From the NCBI RefSeq assembly GCF_026914185.1, contig NC_070564.1:4526001-4590000 (forward strand): a stretch of DNA of 64,000 nucleotides. The letters are read 5' to 3'. The DNA is from Puccinia triticina. Its lineage: Eukaryota > Basidiomycota > Pucciniomycetes > Pucciniales > Pucciniaceae. Under the pieces are notes generated by a model that had not been told where the DNA came from, ran no database searches, and worked only from the letters and a program-made list of their open reading frames with translations. How positions within the stretch are numbered: position 1 is the stretch's first letter; every line of letters begins with the position of its first letter. The translations under genes and the position numbers were made by a program. Below, one piece after another: positions 11,441-22,114 of this stretch.

Positions 11441-11535
11441 TCGAAACTCGTTCCAATTTATGATAGACGAAGCTCCAAGAATCTGTTGATAAGGTGGAGG
11501 TTTTTGAGAGCTTTGTCCGCTCGATACTAAATAAA

Positions 11536-13331
11536 CTAGGGTTTAAGGGCGGCTGCGCCGCCCTGCAACTGTTGGCGCTTTTAATTGTGAAAGTGTAAAA
11601 AAATCTAATTGTTTGCATTGTATTACTGCAAGAAGTCAAACAAAATTGATGTCAATTCCCGGACTCTGAAACATGGCGAAGAGCCTAGTCTAGCATATAT
11701 CCATTCACAGAGAAAATAAATGCTTTTTGGCTTGGCATTTCAAACCTTCCCTACAAAGGCTACAAAAACACTTATTAATAATCAATAATAACACAACTAA
11801 TGCAAGACATATGTATTAAATACATTCAGAAGATCTTTAGAACCTCCAATCTGAAAAATTGCCAAATTTTCTGGACAAGTCACCCGCAATAAGGTTACAT
11901 ACAGTTGACCATGGGCAAAAACTTGAGATTTCAATACAAGCACTACTTGTTTCAATGTTTGGCCCCGGCTCTTGTTAATGTTCATTAAGAAGTATGCTAC
12001 TACGGGGAACTGATTGCAATAGAATGAAATCTTAGCCTGGTCTTCACCCTTGTACCGGAGTGTTATATTTGTTAATGTAACTTCTTTTCCTTTATGAGAG
12101 CCTGTCAAGATATTTGCACCCATTTTCCACCTCCTGTTGCACAAGCCTTGCGGAATGTTCAGGTTCTGTAGTAACATTACTGGCATACCAACTGCTAAGG
12201 ATAAGCTGTGCTCAGGAAAGCCAGGGAAATCCAGTCTGCTAAGACTTTCCTCTGCCAACAAGTCTAAGGATTCATTGTCTGGCTTATCAACCAAAATTGA
12301 GGTTAACACTTCTACATTCATCTTTTTGAGTACCGCGTGATTCAGAGCTCAAGTATCAACATTAAGTGGGGCCAGGATGCATCTTGAACTGAGATATTCC
12401 ATGTAACTGTCTTGTGTTCTTTGACATTCAGTCTTGATGCCTCCATATATATACTTGACAGAATTCTGGATGAGGTCATCTGGAGAAATTGCCAAGTTGA
12501 CATTGATTGTTCCAAGTTGCACCTTCTCGATTGATGTGGTTTGCAATCTCCCTTCGCCGAGATCAAGTAGTTCTTGACCGCTTCAGTGTCCTTGCTTTGC
12601 CTCAGCCTCATGTTAAGGTTTAAAGCGTGCTTTTTGACTGCTCCCCATAAGGACAAAGATTTTAGAGTGGCGTGACAAGACCGCGGACACTCTTCCAACC
12701 CAACGACGGGAAGAGTTTGACAAAGGTCACCCAGAAAAACAACACACTTTCCCCCAAACGGGTGTGGATTATTTGTCAACAGTTGCAGTGATATGTCGAC
12801 GGCTTGGATAGCTTGGAGGTGCATCGTCACAATCTCGTCCCAAAAAATGATGTCGGCTGTGATCATCTCACGACCGCATTTTGTCGAGGCATCAATGCTG
12901 CACAAGGTCTCATTGTTAATTGTTAATGGGAGCTTGAAAGCAGAGTGAGCCGTTTGACCTCCGTTGAGCAGGAGCGCTGCCACCCCCGTCGATGTAACAA
13001 GCACACATTTCTTCTGGTTGATTGTCAAACCATCAATTAAACTGTTGAGAAAAAAAGTTTTACCGGTCCCGCCAGGTCCATCCAAGTAGAATGTTTGTGG
13101 CACTTGGTTATTGACCGCATACATCACACCATTGAAGAAGACTCGCTGCTCCGGAGTAAACATCATTTCATTCTTCTCCAAGCGGGCACTGATTGCGGCA
13201 AAGTCGAAAATATCTTGCGCTCCATCAAACATCTCCATCAGGAATTGATCTTTACAGGAAAGCTTCAACCCAACGGACTGGAAACAAGACATAATGTTGG
13301 TATCAATATTGGCACATCTATTCTGGGACAC
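11536..13331 (-). mobile_element. Helitron B (minus strand), with intact 3' terminus
   Basis: Read on the minus strand, the helicase pseudogene is followed by a perfect GC-only 7-bp hairpin (GGGCGGC at 11557-11563 read from the minus strand, loop GCA, GCCGCCC ending at 11547), a 7-nt spacer, then terminal CTAG (11536-11539) and host T. The hairpin-to-CTAG spacing is identical to Helitron A. The 5' end (A|TC) is somewhere right of 13331 and I could not place it. No HUH Rep domain is visible upstream of the helicase, so the element is probably 5' truncated or non-autonomous. Confidence 0.75.
11797..13331 (-). pseudogene. Helitron PIF1-like helicase, broken
   Basis: Two overlapping blocks in different frames, 12342-13331 and 11797-12321, together cover a PIF1-family helicase. 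The first block has Walker A (YLDGPGGTGKTFF), Walker B (IIFWDEI) and VVFLGDLCQTLPVV. The second has ILVDKPDNESLDLL, PVMLLQNLNIPQGLCN, MNINKSRGQTL and FAHGQLYVTLLRV. In the wild type the enzyme unwinds DNA during rolling-circle transposition. Frameshifts near 12340-12550 and changes in the normally invariant QGQT and ALSR motifs (SRGQT, TLLRV) show decay. Confidence 0.85.
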
Positions 13332-13515
13332 GGTCTCAGCTTCCCGGAATTGGCAAACATCTTATTCTGGAAATTGCGGGGCCCGGAGAGACATTGTAGC
13401 CCGGGACACTGTCTCAGGATCCCGGAATTGGTAGTATTCCGGCAACGTGTAGGCCTCGGAAGGAATAGCATACCAACCCGGGAAACAGAAATAGTCTCAG
13501 CTTTCCGGATTTGGA
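13323..13515. repeat. Degenerate tandem repeat, three units
   Basis: Units at about 13323-13357, 13401-13433 and 13472-13515 share a GGGACAC.GTCTCAG core followed by TCCCGGAATTGG (less exact in the third). The period is about 75-78 bp. No coding function is suggested. It lies between the helicase of Helitron B and the hairpin at 13693. Confidence 0.5.
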
Positions 13516-13692
13516 GGACATCATCAGCTTCACATTCTTGCAACGCACACAGACAATGGAGGGGAAAGTAGTAACTTGATGTTGAGAAACATAATAGGGT
13601 CGGAAAAGGAATAAGGCGAGGCGGAAGTCGTGGTCAGTTGAGGTTGGGGGGAAAAGTATAAAAGGATACGGCGTCTGGGGTAGTTGAGTTCA

Positions 13693-13737
13693 CCACTTGG
13701 CTCTTGCTCGGCGCCAATTGCTTAAAGAGCCAAGTGG
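13693..13737. repeat. Perfect 13-bp hairpin
   Basis: CCACTTGGCTCTT (13693-13705) and its exact complement AAGAGCCAAGTGG (13725-13737) enclose an 18-nt loop. A TATAAAA lies 30 nt to the left (13657-13663). It could be a foldback end or a transcript hairpin; nothing distinguishes these. Confidence 0.45.
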
Positions 13738-14583
13738 TCCAGGTCATATTGTACCTGTAATTTTATTTTACAACTGGGGGAAATGCTGCCAATTTTTTTT
13801 TGTGGTGTTCCTGTCGGTCCGCTTAATGTTAAACCACTAATAACGACCGGAGAGCCGAGAGATGGTAGCGGCAGAGTGCCAAGATCAAAACTGAGTTTTG
13901 ATAAGCTTAAACCTAAAAATTTAGTCGAAGATACTTAACGAGTATCAGGACAGATCAGGACACGAAGTACTAGGAGTAACACATAGGCGATTATCAACAT
14001 GTCTAGTAGAAGGTCAGCCCCAAAGCTTCAAGCTCCCATCTACCGGTTAGATATAGACTCATTTTGTCTGTATCGCAGTTGTGAGTCCTTATCAAGAGTT
14101 ATCAAGAAAACAACAACCAAGTTAGCTACGGCTGATGTCCGAAGGATAGGACACTCATTCCTGCAAGAGAATATCATGATCTGCCGTATGAAAGTGCTCG
14201 CGTTATACTGTCACGAAGAAGCACAATTCAGGGATTCATTTTTCGAAAATATGATATTATTCGCGCGCTGTCAATTAGCATCAAGACGCTCTGGATAGGG
14301 AATCATGATCTGCATCCTTGATCCTCATCCAACCAGTTGGACGTGCACGTCAGCTTTTGCATAAGCGTTGGCCAGATATTCGCCAGATATTCGCCAGCAG
14401 AGCCAAGTCCAGCTGAAGTCGTTTGCACGAATACATGAACCCATAGGCGAGACGGAGGAGAGAAAGGGGTCCAAGTTTGGGATGATACATACTTGCTTGA
14501 GGGACGTGATTGAAGGCGATTGCAAAAATTGGGTGAAGTAGACACGGTCTTTGATCATATAAGTAGCCAGAGCGGTAGCCAGA
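13738..14583. other. Intergenic, no gene recognised
   Basis: Short frames (for example 13999-14298 plus) match no known family. A doubled ATTCGCCAGAT motif is present near 14378-14400. Confidence 0.4.
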
Positions 14584-14691
14584 GCGTCAAGCCGTCGGCA
14601 CTGCCTGAGCTGAGCGTCTCGGACAACACTGTCCGAGCAGTTTTCGGACCAAGTCTGGCCAACGAGATCCGCAATCCGGATCGCACCTGTT
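14584..14691 (-). mobile_element. MITE fragment shared with 39342-39452
   Basis: About 108 bp nearly identical, in inverted orientation, to 39342-39452. Shared landmarks are GCGTCAAGCC, GTCTCGGACAACACTGTCCG, AGCAGTTTTCGGACCAA and GATCCGCAATCCGGATCGC. The copy at 39 kb is longer and has inverted arms, so this one appears truncated. Confidence 0.55.
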
Positions 14692-15022
14692 GATGAACTC
14701 GTTGGACAAAGTTGTGACCCAGACTGGGTCACAGGGCTTAGTCTTGCCCAGACCCTCTTTCTGCTTATGTCATCACATGTACATAGAGTTCTCTATACAT
14801 ATGTATTGTGTTTTTATGAATGGTTGGACTGATTTTCAGCAAGGTTCACCGAAATCATCAAATATGAATTTTAGGTTCCACATTTTTGTCTTCCCTCGAA
14901 AGCCATGATCTGTTGTCATCAACATCAACAATCATGGCGGCCACAGCAGCCACCAATCCTGTGCTTTGATCAACCGCATGGTCAACAGCTCCTCTCATCC
15001 GCCACCATTCCCTGGCCAAAAC

Positions 15023-15156
15023 TGTTGTGACATACATGTCACAGACATCTCTCAGACTCGCAGCAGCACTAACCACACTCCACATCCCCGGACAATCCCG
15101 GGTCGTGGAGAGTTTCTCTACGGAATCTATCGATACTTGTCTCCTGTGTCACAATA
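15023..15156 (+). repeat. 5' LTR of copia element
   Basis: A 134-bp LTR starting TGTTGTGACA and ending TGTGTCACAATA, so its ends are near-inverted repeats (TG...TA). It is unusually short for an LTR. It contains a CCCCGGACAATCCCGGG-type palindrome in its centre. Confidence 0.93.
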
Positions 15157-15168
15157 GGTTATGAGCCT
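15157..15168 (+). promoter_or_regulatory. Primer binding site, half initiator-tRNA type
   Basis: GGTTATGAGCCT directly follows the 5' LTR. It is complementary to the anticodon stem-loop of eukaryotic initiator tRNA-Met (GGCTCATAACC), not to its 3' CCA end. Drosophila copia is known to prime from the cut half of this tRNA, and the same is inferred here. Confidence 0.75.
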
Positions 15169-15595
15169 TAATCTCGATTCAACCTCGCAAGCCGGCAATT
15201 CGACCTGACGGCTAGATTCTTTCGACCGGTAGCTCAGTCTAGAGCGTAATCGCCCGACTTCGGAAGAATTGCGTTACTTTGTCGTAACGTTGTGAGGCAC
15301 TTGGGATAGGTAGAATCCGTTTTTCCCCTTAACCTCTCTGAACGGCAGTGAACTACTAACCCGATTAAGCTAAGCGGATTAGCCATCCAGCTGATTACGG
15401 AGGTGTGGCCCACCTTCCGGTGCAGAAAGGGAAAGTTTGGGATCTGCAGTTCTACTCCCTCTATTTCTGTTCCTCTCTTATATCCAAGTGTCCTCGCGGC
15501 GTTGCGGTGAGTGATTGCTTTCCCTCTGTTTTTTTTTCGATCCCGGACTTCCAATTTTTTTTTCTTTTGCTTTTTCCATCTCCCGTGTTGTGACA

Positions 15596-16891
15596 ATGAT
15601 GTCGAGAAGGAATTCGGTCAACAGCCATGCGTCGGGCAGAGAAGAGGAAGAGTTCGTCCCGGATGGTGGAGCTCGCATGGCCAGCCTGTTTGATTTGTTC
15701 ACTGGCGGAAACTCGGGAAGAGGTGGCGATGAGACAATCCGGCCGTTGAATAATCCTACGGGAGCACAACCTGGGGGGTCAGCAACGGGTCATTTGAACG
15801 TGCAAAATCGCGGAGCGCCTCCTCACATTCCACCACCTCAACAAGGAGCTGCTGGCGCCAGACCTGGAAATGTGGTCAATGATCTTTCCAGGGCGCACCA
15901 GGATTTTTTGGCTGCCAGACTTCAACTCGAACAGGCGAAGCTCGTTAGTCAGACGGCTAAGCTTATCAATGATTGGTGGACCGACGGGAAGCGTTTGGCG
16001 GCGAACGGTGCAAATCTGACCCAATGGCTGAAGGAACTTGAAGAAATCGGTCGCTCCAACATGTCTGACGGGGATTTTTTCACCCAACCGATTCAGAACA
16101 CAACCTTTGAAAAGATCGCGCGGATGGTTGTTCTAGAGGGAGTCCATCCGTCTTTAGTTCCTGATTTACAGCGAGCCAAGAGTGCCCTTGAGATGCTCTC
16201 GATCCTCAAGAAACGTTTTTTGGTTGTGTCTAGGGCGGCTCAGATGAATGTGTGGAACCGGTTCCTAGATTTTTCGGTCAATGATGCGGAAGGGGCCGGT
16301 CTTTCTTCAACAATGCGGAACCTGTACACGGAGTGGAACAATCTGAACGTCAGGATTCACTCGGATGCCTTCTTCGGTTTCGTTTTCCAACAGGCAGTCA
16401 TGCAATCCTTGGTGGCATTCAAGAACGATTTCCTACAATGGGTCAAGACCTCGATGCAACATGACGAGTCAAAGAGTACGCCAAAGTTTGATTTCCTTGT
16501 CAATACCTTTGACATCTGCAAGAAACAGAACGCTGACTCGAAATCAGAAGAGACCCTTGCGGATTCCTCAGCACCTTCAGTACTCCTGGCGGAAGGTGGT
16601 GAGGAAGAAGTCAATTTTGATGCGCTGCTGGCCGATGTCCCCGAAGAAAACTGGCCGGATGTTTTAGATTTCTACGCTACAACCGCGCATTGGTGTTGGC
16701 AGTGTGGAGCAGCGGATCATTACCTCTCGGAATGCCCCCAGAGAGTGAAGCCAAACCAGATCAACAAAAAGCTCCGCGGACCGGGTGTCTCTCCATTTCC
16801 AATGCCGGCACATCGAACCCAAGCCACTTTTGTTGGCTCCCTATACACCCAACCGACCTCCGCACAAAGTCCCAACCAATCAACACCTTGA
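15596..16891 (+). CDS. Copia Gag with zinc knuckle
   Basis: A 431-residue protein from the ATG at 15596 (reading Met-Met-Ser-Arg-Arg) to TGA at 16889-16891. Gag forms the virus-like particle that packages the element's RNA. A helical capsid-like region fills the middle, followed by an acidic linker and a CCHC zinc knuckle (CWQCGAADHYLSEC, near residues 370-383) for RNA binding. The frame is open further upstream, but that part is in the untranslated leader. It ends beside a run of nine C's (16893-16901); the protease lies in the -1 frame, so Gag and Pol are joined either by frameshifting or, in the ancestral element, by a longer C run. Confidence 0.85.
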   Translation: MMSRRNSVNSHASGREEEEFVPDGGARMASLFDLFTGGNSGRGGDETIRPLNNPTGAQPGGSATGHLNVQNRGAPPHIPPPQQGAAGARPGNVVNDLSRAHQDFLAARLQLEQAKLVSQTAKLINDWWTDGKRLAANGANLTQWLKELEEIGRSNMSDGDFFTQPIQNTTFEKIARMVVLEGVHPSLVPDLQRAKSALEMLSILKKRFLVVSRAAQMNVWNRFLDFSVNDAEGAGLSSTMRNLYTEWNNLNVRIHSDAFFGFVFQQAVMQSLVAFKNDFLQWVKTSMQHDESKSTPKFDFLVNTFDICKKQNADSKSEETLADSSAPSVLLAEGGEEEVNFDALLADVPEENWPDVLDFYATTAHWCWQCGAADHYLSECPQRVKPNQINKKLRGPGVSPFPMPAHRTQATFVGSLYTQPTSAQSPNQSTP

Positions 16892-16892
16892 G

Positions 16893-19800
16893 CCCCCCCC
16901 CCATGTCAAGATCCCAAATACAAGCAAAACGCCTGGCCGACTACTATCGCCCCCGATATGCCAACTCCAGCAACCAACAGTCAACTTTGAAACCCTCGAG
17001 TTCAGCACAGACGTCATCCTCCGGGGGGGGGGCATCGGCACATCTGCTCGAGATCGGCGATCTGCCGGATGATCTCGATGATCTGGATTTCAAGAACATG
17101 GCGCTAGGGGATGATGTGGTAAGCTCCCCTGCTATTTTTGATACTGGCGCGTCCCACCATTTCACCGGGATGCGCCAGCTGCTTCATGATTTCAGACCCC
17201 TGTCTAAACCGTTGCCATTATCGGTAGCTACCGCCGCCACCAGATCCTTCATTACTGGTGTGGGATGCCTCCGCTTTGCTGAGCCAACCGGCCGAGTAAT
17301 TGTACTCCGTGGAGTTCTCTATTGTGAGGATGCTCGCTCAACGCTAATATTGATGGCGGCTTTGCGCAAAGCTAACGCACTTGTATTCTATGACAATGAC
17401 AAGGATCAGTTTGATATTTTTTCCGGCTCTGGCGAGTTTGCCTTTAGCTGTATCAAAGAAGAGCGCCGAAATCGCTGGAGCATACCACATCCAATGATGA
17501 AGTCTGATATGGGTGGTGGCGCGGCGGCGGGCGGTGTTTCTTGTTTCATGTCTTCTACCAATTGTGTCCCCTCAACATCTATCTCCTTCCCTCCTAATAA
17601 CTCGTTTTCCACTCCTATTTCTTCTCTGACTCGATCTCATGAATTATCTCCTGCCTCTGAATATGTCTCTTCTATATCTTCTTTCTCACAAACACGTATC
17701 TCTGAAATTGCCAAAAAGGTCAGCCATATGACCAAGTCTTCTCCTCATGTTTCTCTGCCTGTTGCGGTTCGTAATCAAGTGTTAACTGTCGTTCCGTCCA
17801 TATCCGAGGACCTATCTGTTGAGGTTACGCTTGTTGACTGAGAATATGGGAGGCGAGTAGTGGGGGTTTTTGAAAGAGGAGCTTGACTCAGGTTGGGCAA
17901 AAGTGGGTCTCTTGTTGTTGGGCTCTGACTCGATGATTTTATTTCATACTCGAGGAGCGGACATGTATACACAACTAGAGAGCCCCCTGCACAAGATCCA
18001 GAGGGGGCCTAACAGCATGTAACATACAAGACAAAATAAACTAACATCTGTAATAACAAGTCAGTGACAGGGACAGGACAGGAACTGGGATAGGGGACAG
18101 GGACAGGAACTGGAACTGGACAGAGGACAGGACAGGAACAGGGAACTTTACTGGAGACTGGGAAAGAATACTTTACTGGGGACTGGGGACTGGGGACTGG
18201 ATAATTTACTGGGGACTGGGTACTGGGGACTGAATAATTTACTGGGGACTGGGTACTGGGGACTGAAGACAGAATACTTTACTGGGGACTGGGCACTGGA
18301 AAATTTACTGGGGACTGGGGATGGTAGGGGAATGTGAGCGGACAGAGAGACAGATATTCTGACACTATCCTTCAATGCGGTTAAATCAACGAGTGTTGGT
18401 TCTAGTCTGTTTAAAGAACCTATCCCTGCGGTCCAGAACCAAACTCCCACTACCTTCTCTCTAACTAAAAACGAGAAGAGACTCCTTTTCTGGCATTGCG
18501 TTTTCGGGCACGCTGGTCTGAGGGTGATCCGAAGACTGATAAAAGAAAAAGTTGGGCTGGGCTTACCAAAAGAATTGCCAGCGGGATCAATCCACTGCCC
18601 GACGTGCATGCTCAACAAGTCTACCAAAGTCAATCCACTTGGTACGGGTGATCGAAAAGCCAAACGCATGGAGATTTGGGCTGCGGATCTTGTTGGACCA
18701 TTCCAAGTCACAGCAGTTGACGGAGGCAATTATATCCTCACACTACGCGATATAGCCACCGGGTACAATTTCGTGAAGATTCTGAAAGCAAAGTCAGATG
18801 CCAATCAGGCAATCATGGATATGATCATCCGTTTGGAGCGGACAACCAACCTGAAGGTCAAAGTCTTAAGGAGTGACAACGGTGGGGAATTTGCCAACAA
18901 GAAGCTAGAGGATTTCCTGTCAGCAAAGGGCATTCACACAGAACGGGCGCTTCCCTACCATCATTACCAGAATGGTGTGATTGAACGTTTCAATCGTACT
19001 ATTCAAGCTATGGCTCGCACGGTTTTGTCCGACAGCAATCTGCCTAGGTCCTTCTGGAACTACGCTTTCCTCTGGGCTGGGCACATTCTTAATCGGATCC
19101 CAAACAAGGCAAGTGGGCGGGTAACACCCTACAAAGCACTGTTTGGTGTCAAACCTCAGTTCGACACTTTCAGGACTTTTGGTAGTTTTGCCTACGTGCA
19201 TATACCTGCTGAGAAACGGAAAAAGTTGGATGCTAGGGCATATAAGGGGCAAGTGATTGGCCACCTAGAGTCCAGCAAGGGGTGGTTGTTCTGGCTTCCA
19301 GAAGAACAAAAGTTCCTCTGCTCAGCTATGGCGCGTTTTGTGGATGAAGACAAAACCCATTTCGTTGACATACCAAATGTTGGGAAGGAAGCTGAGCAAC
19401 CTGCGCCGGAGTCGTCGAAGAAGCTATCTTTGGATTTTGTTATGAATCTGATAGAGTTGGGAGACTTCTCAAGGGAGATAGAGTTTCATGATCAGGAGTT
19501 GATTGTGGACAAAATAATTGAGCTCTGTCAATTCTACTCTATATCAGTTCCCTCCACTTTCAAGCAAGCAATGCAATCACCGGAGAAGGATGCATGGTCC
19601 AAGGCGATTGCAGTGGAGCTCAGCAATCTGGAACAGATGAAAGTGTGACTTTTAGATCTGCGGCCCCGCGACAAGAAAGTGTTGAACGAACGTTGGGTTT
19701 TCGCGGTCAAACCAGATGTTGATGGATCTGGTATCAGATTCAAAGCGCATTTTGTGGCTAAAGGTTTTAAGCAGGTGGCGGGCACAGATTTCTTAGAAAC

Positions 19801-21067
19801 TTTTGCTCCCACCGCAACCTTTGTTGCGCTACGTTTGCTTCTGACTGTGGCAGCGGCAAACAACTGGGCTGCACACAGCTTCAATTTTGTGGCTGCGTAC
19901 CTGAACTCTCCCATTGATAAGGAAGTTTGGATCAAGCCACCGGAGGGAATGTCTGTTCCTCCAGGTCATGCTCTGCTGCTCAAGAAAGCCCTTTATGGCA
20001 CGCGACAAGCAGCCCGGTGTTGGTGGTTGCATCTGAAACAAGTGCTGGACAATCTGGGTTATGTTCCTTCCCAGTACGACAATTCTCTCTATATCTTACG
20101 ACATCCTACCTTACATGGGGTGATTTGGCTACACGTTGATGATGGTGTAGTAACGGCTTCGAGTGAGGAGCTGCTGCGAAAATTAGAGGCAGACCTCAGC
20201 AATATACTTAAGATCAAGTGGAGCCAGAAGATCAATGCGATTGTTGGCCTGGACGTTGAGAGAAGTGACCGAGGCTTTGCGCTGTGCCAAAGGAACCTTG
20301 TGAAAGGCCTATTGGATACCAAATGGGATGGTGTGACTGTTTCAAGAACACCTCTCCCGCCGAGCTATAATGGAGTGAATGATCCTGATGGGGACCCGTC
20401 ATTGTCTGGCAAGTACCTTTCGGTAATTGGGACTCTCAGTTACCTGGCGGTTGGAACCAGGCCAGACATATGTTTTGCCGTCAATTACCTGGCCCGTTTC
20501 GCGGCTAAACCAGGAGCAGCGCATTGGAAGGGACTGAAACATTTGATTGGCTATGTAGCCGGAACTGCTGACAGAAAACTTTATCTTAATCCCTCCTCCG
20601 ATGAAAAGCCCTTGAAGACATTTTGTGACGCGTCTTGGGGTGGTGAGTTCGGACGCTCGGCATATGGAGTTTTTATTTCTTTCTTTAACTGCCCAGTCCT
20701 CTGGGTTGCCAGACGTCAAGCGGCGGTTGCCTCGTCCACTTGCCATGCGGAATACATGGCACTCGGAGTGGCGACGCGACAAACTTTGTGGGTAAGGCAT
20801 CTCCTCTGTGACGTGCTAAAGAAAGATTTTGTTGGACATCTTCATTGCAACAACCAATCAGCTATTAAAGTTTCTACTGATGATGCTTCTAATAAGAGGA
20901 CTAGACATTCTGACCGGGATTTTTACATCACAAACAAAGCTTTGTTTCAGAAGAAAACAGCTCTACACTGGGTAAGCACTAAGGACCAGATAGCTGATAT
21001 CTTCACTAAAAGTCTTGGTCCAGAGATTTTTTCGCGGCTAAGAGATTTAGGGCTAGGGGATGTATGA
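16893..21067 (+). pseudogene. Copia Pol: protease, integrase, reverse transcriptase, RNase H
   Basis: Protease block to 17841, with active-site AIFDTGASHHF at about 17137-17163. Integrase block from about 18341 to 19648: HCVFGHAG zinc-binding start, then the DDE core with Asp in AADLVGPF, Asp in RSDNGGEF and Glu in NGVIERFNR. Reverse transcriptase and RNase H block 19679-21067: VAAYLN region, catalytic LHVDDG near 20131-20148, KALYGTRQA, and RNase H with Asp in FCDASWGG and Glu in HAEYMAL. A single TGA at 19646-19648 separates the integrase and RT blocks, which are in the same frame; the context (KV then LLDL) suggests a former TGG tryptophan. Another TGA ends the protease block at 17839, and one is at 18338. 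About 500 bp between protease and integrase is non-coding and repeat-rich. Confidence 0.9.
18061..18325 (+). repeat. GGGGACTGG minisatellite inside copia pol
   Basis: A low-complexity array of GGACAGGAACT words changing rightward into repeated TTTACTGGGGACTGG and TACTGGGGACTG words. It sits between the protease and integrase coding blocks, where the polyprotein should be continuous, so it is a later expansion or insertion. Confidence 0.8.
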
Positions 21068-21136
21068 CATTGAAGATATATTTTGTTTCTTTTTTTCCTT
21101 TTCTTCTCACTATGTTGTACGTAGAGTGGCGTCTGC

Positions 21137-21150
21137 GGCAAGAGGGGGGG
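21137..21150 (+). promoter_or_regulatory. Polypurine tract of copia element
   Basis: GGCAAGAGGGGGGG lies immediately before the 3' LTR, where plus-strand DNA synthesis is primed. The gag-only copia element at 50.3 kb has a similar AAGGGGGGG tract before its 3' LTR. Confidence 0.75.
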
Positions 21151-21284
21151 TGTTGTGACATACATGTCACAGATATCTCTCAGACTCGCCGCAGCACTAA
21201 CCACACTCCACATCCCCGGACAATCCCGGGTCGTGGAGAGTTTCTCTACAGAATCTATCGATACTTGTCTCCTGTGTCACAATA
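21151..21284 (+). repeat. 3' LTR of copia element
   Basis: 134 bp, differing from the 5' LTR at three positions (in AGATATCTCT, CTCGCCGCAG and CTCTACAGAAT). It is followed directly by the target duplication AAAAC. Confidence 0.93.
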
Positions 21285-21683
21285 AAAACGAGTCCCATCA
21301 ATACCGGTTTCCAGCGTTCCTTGGTCACAATCCTTTTGCCAGGAAGGACCCGCTTCCAGTCAATTTGATCCGATTTGCGCCTTGCCGGTCGGTCTTTTTT
21401 TCTTAATTCTCACAAGCTCATTATTGACCGGATTGTGATTGTTTCTGATTCTTCATGCAGCTACCTGCATGAAGCCAGTCCGAGTGCCCAACACCTCCGC
21501 TACCTTCGATGGAAAAATTGTCAACGGAATGTTACACTGTCACCATCAACTCTGCTGATTGGATTATCTTTTATCAACTCCGAGCCAGCTTCCCAAGAAA
21601 TTTTCATCTTGTTCAGGAGACGCTCAACCCCTTGAATATGTGCTTTTGCGGCTTGTAGAAATTTGTTGAATAGAGACTTTCAA

Positions 21684-22114
21684 CAGTCTCATAATAAGCT
21701 TGAAGGCTCAGCTCATGAAGTCGTCTCGATCGTCTTCAAAGGATTGGCTAAGAAGAAGATCATCTTCCCCCAGAACTTTTTCAGGTGAGGATCCTCCTGC
21801 TCCGGTCCCAATCTGACCACATAGATTGACAACTCCCTCTTCTCTTCAGTGCAAATGGACAAGCAGCAGTGAAATGCAACATGAAAGCGAACAAAGGATT
21901 GCTGTACTTCCTTGACAAATTTGTGTTATTTATATTGAAGCAGCCGATCCTGATCAACCTAGCCGATCTGCATTTGGTGAAGTTTGCACGAGTAGGAGGG
22001 GCCTTGCAATTGGGCCGGACGTTCGACCTGGTGCTGACGAAGAAGGACAAGGTGGATCTGCGGTTCTCGAGTCTGAGTCGCAAGGAGCATCCGGTCATCA
22101 AGAGTCAAGTTTGA
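21684..22114 (+). pseudogene. POB3: Fragment of FACT subunit gene POB3/SSRP1
   Basis: Two blocks joined by a 65-nt GT-AG intron (21785-21849, donor GTGAGG, acceptor CTTCAG) give about 121 residues. The first reads KLEGSAHEVVSIVFKGLAKK, the second GQAAVKCNMKANKGLLYFLD, then KFARVGGALQLGRTFDL and FSSLSRKEH. This is the middle PH-like region of Pob3/SSRP1, the histone chaperone partner of Spt16 in FACT, where homologues read roughly 'A.KCSLKA..GFLYPLE'. Full-length Pob3 is about 500-550 residues, so N and C termini are missing. Because the intron is kept, the copy arose at DNA level, not through mRNA. It sits 400 bp right of the copia element. Confidence 0.75.

Larger units (their letters stand above)
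15023..21284 (+). mobile_element. Full-length Ty1/copia retrotransposon, disabled
   Basis: A 6262-bp element bounded by two 134-bp LTRs (15023-15156, 21151-21284) and a perfect 5-bp target duplication AAAAC (15018-15022 and 21285-21289). It has a primer binding site directly after the 5' LTR and a purine tract before the 3' LTR. The internal order is gag, protease, integrase, reverse transcriptase, RNase H; integrase before RT is diagnostic of copia. The LTRs differ at 3 of 134 positions, so insertion is fairly recent on this genome's scale. It cannot move on its own: the coding region has several in-frame TGA stops and a repeat-filled gap between protease and integrase. Confidence 0.95.

Noticed and set aside
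15515..15595. Upstream extension of copia Gag
   Set aside because: No ATG; the extra residues are a T-rich leader translation and the Met-Met start at 15596 fits better.
18148..18729. 193-codon minus-strand frame
   Set aside because: It is antisense to the minisatellite and to the copia integrase.
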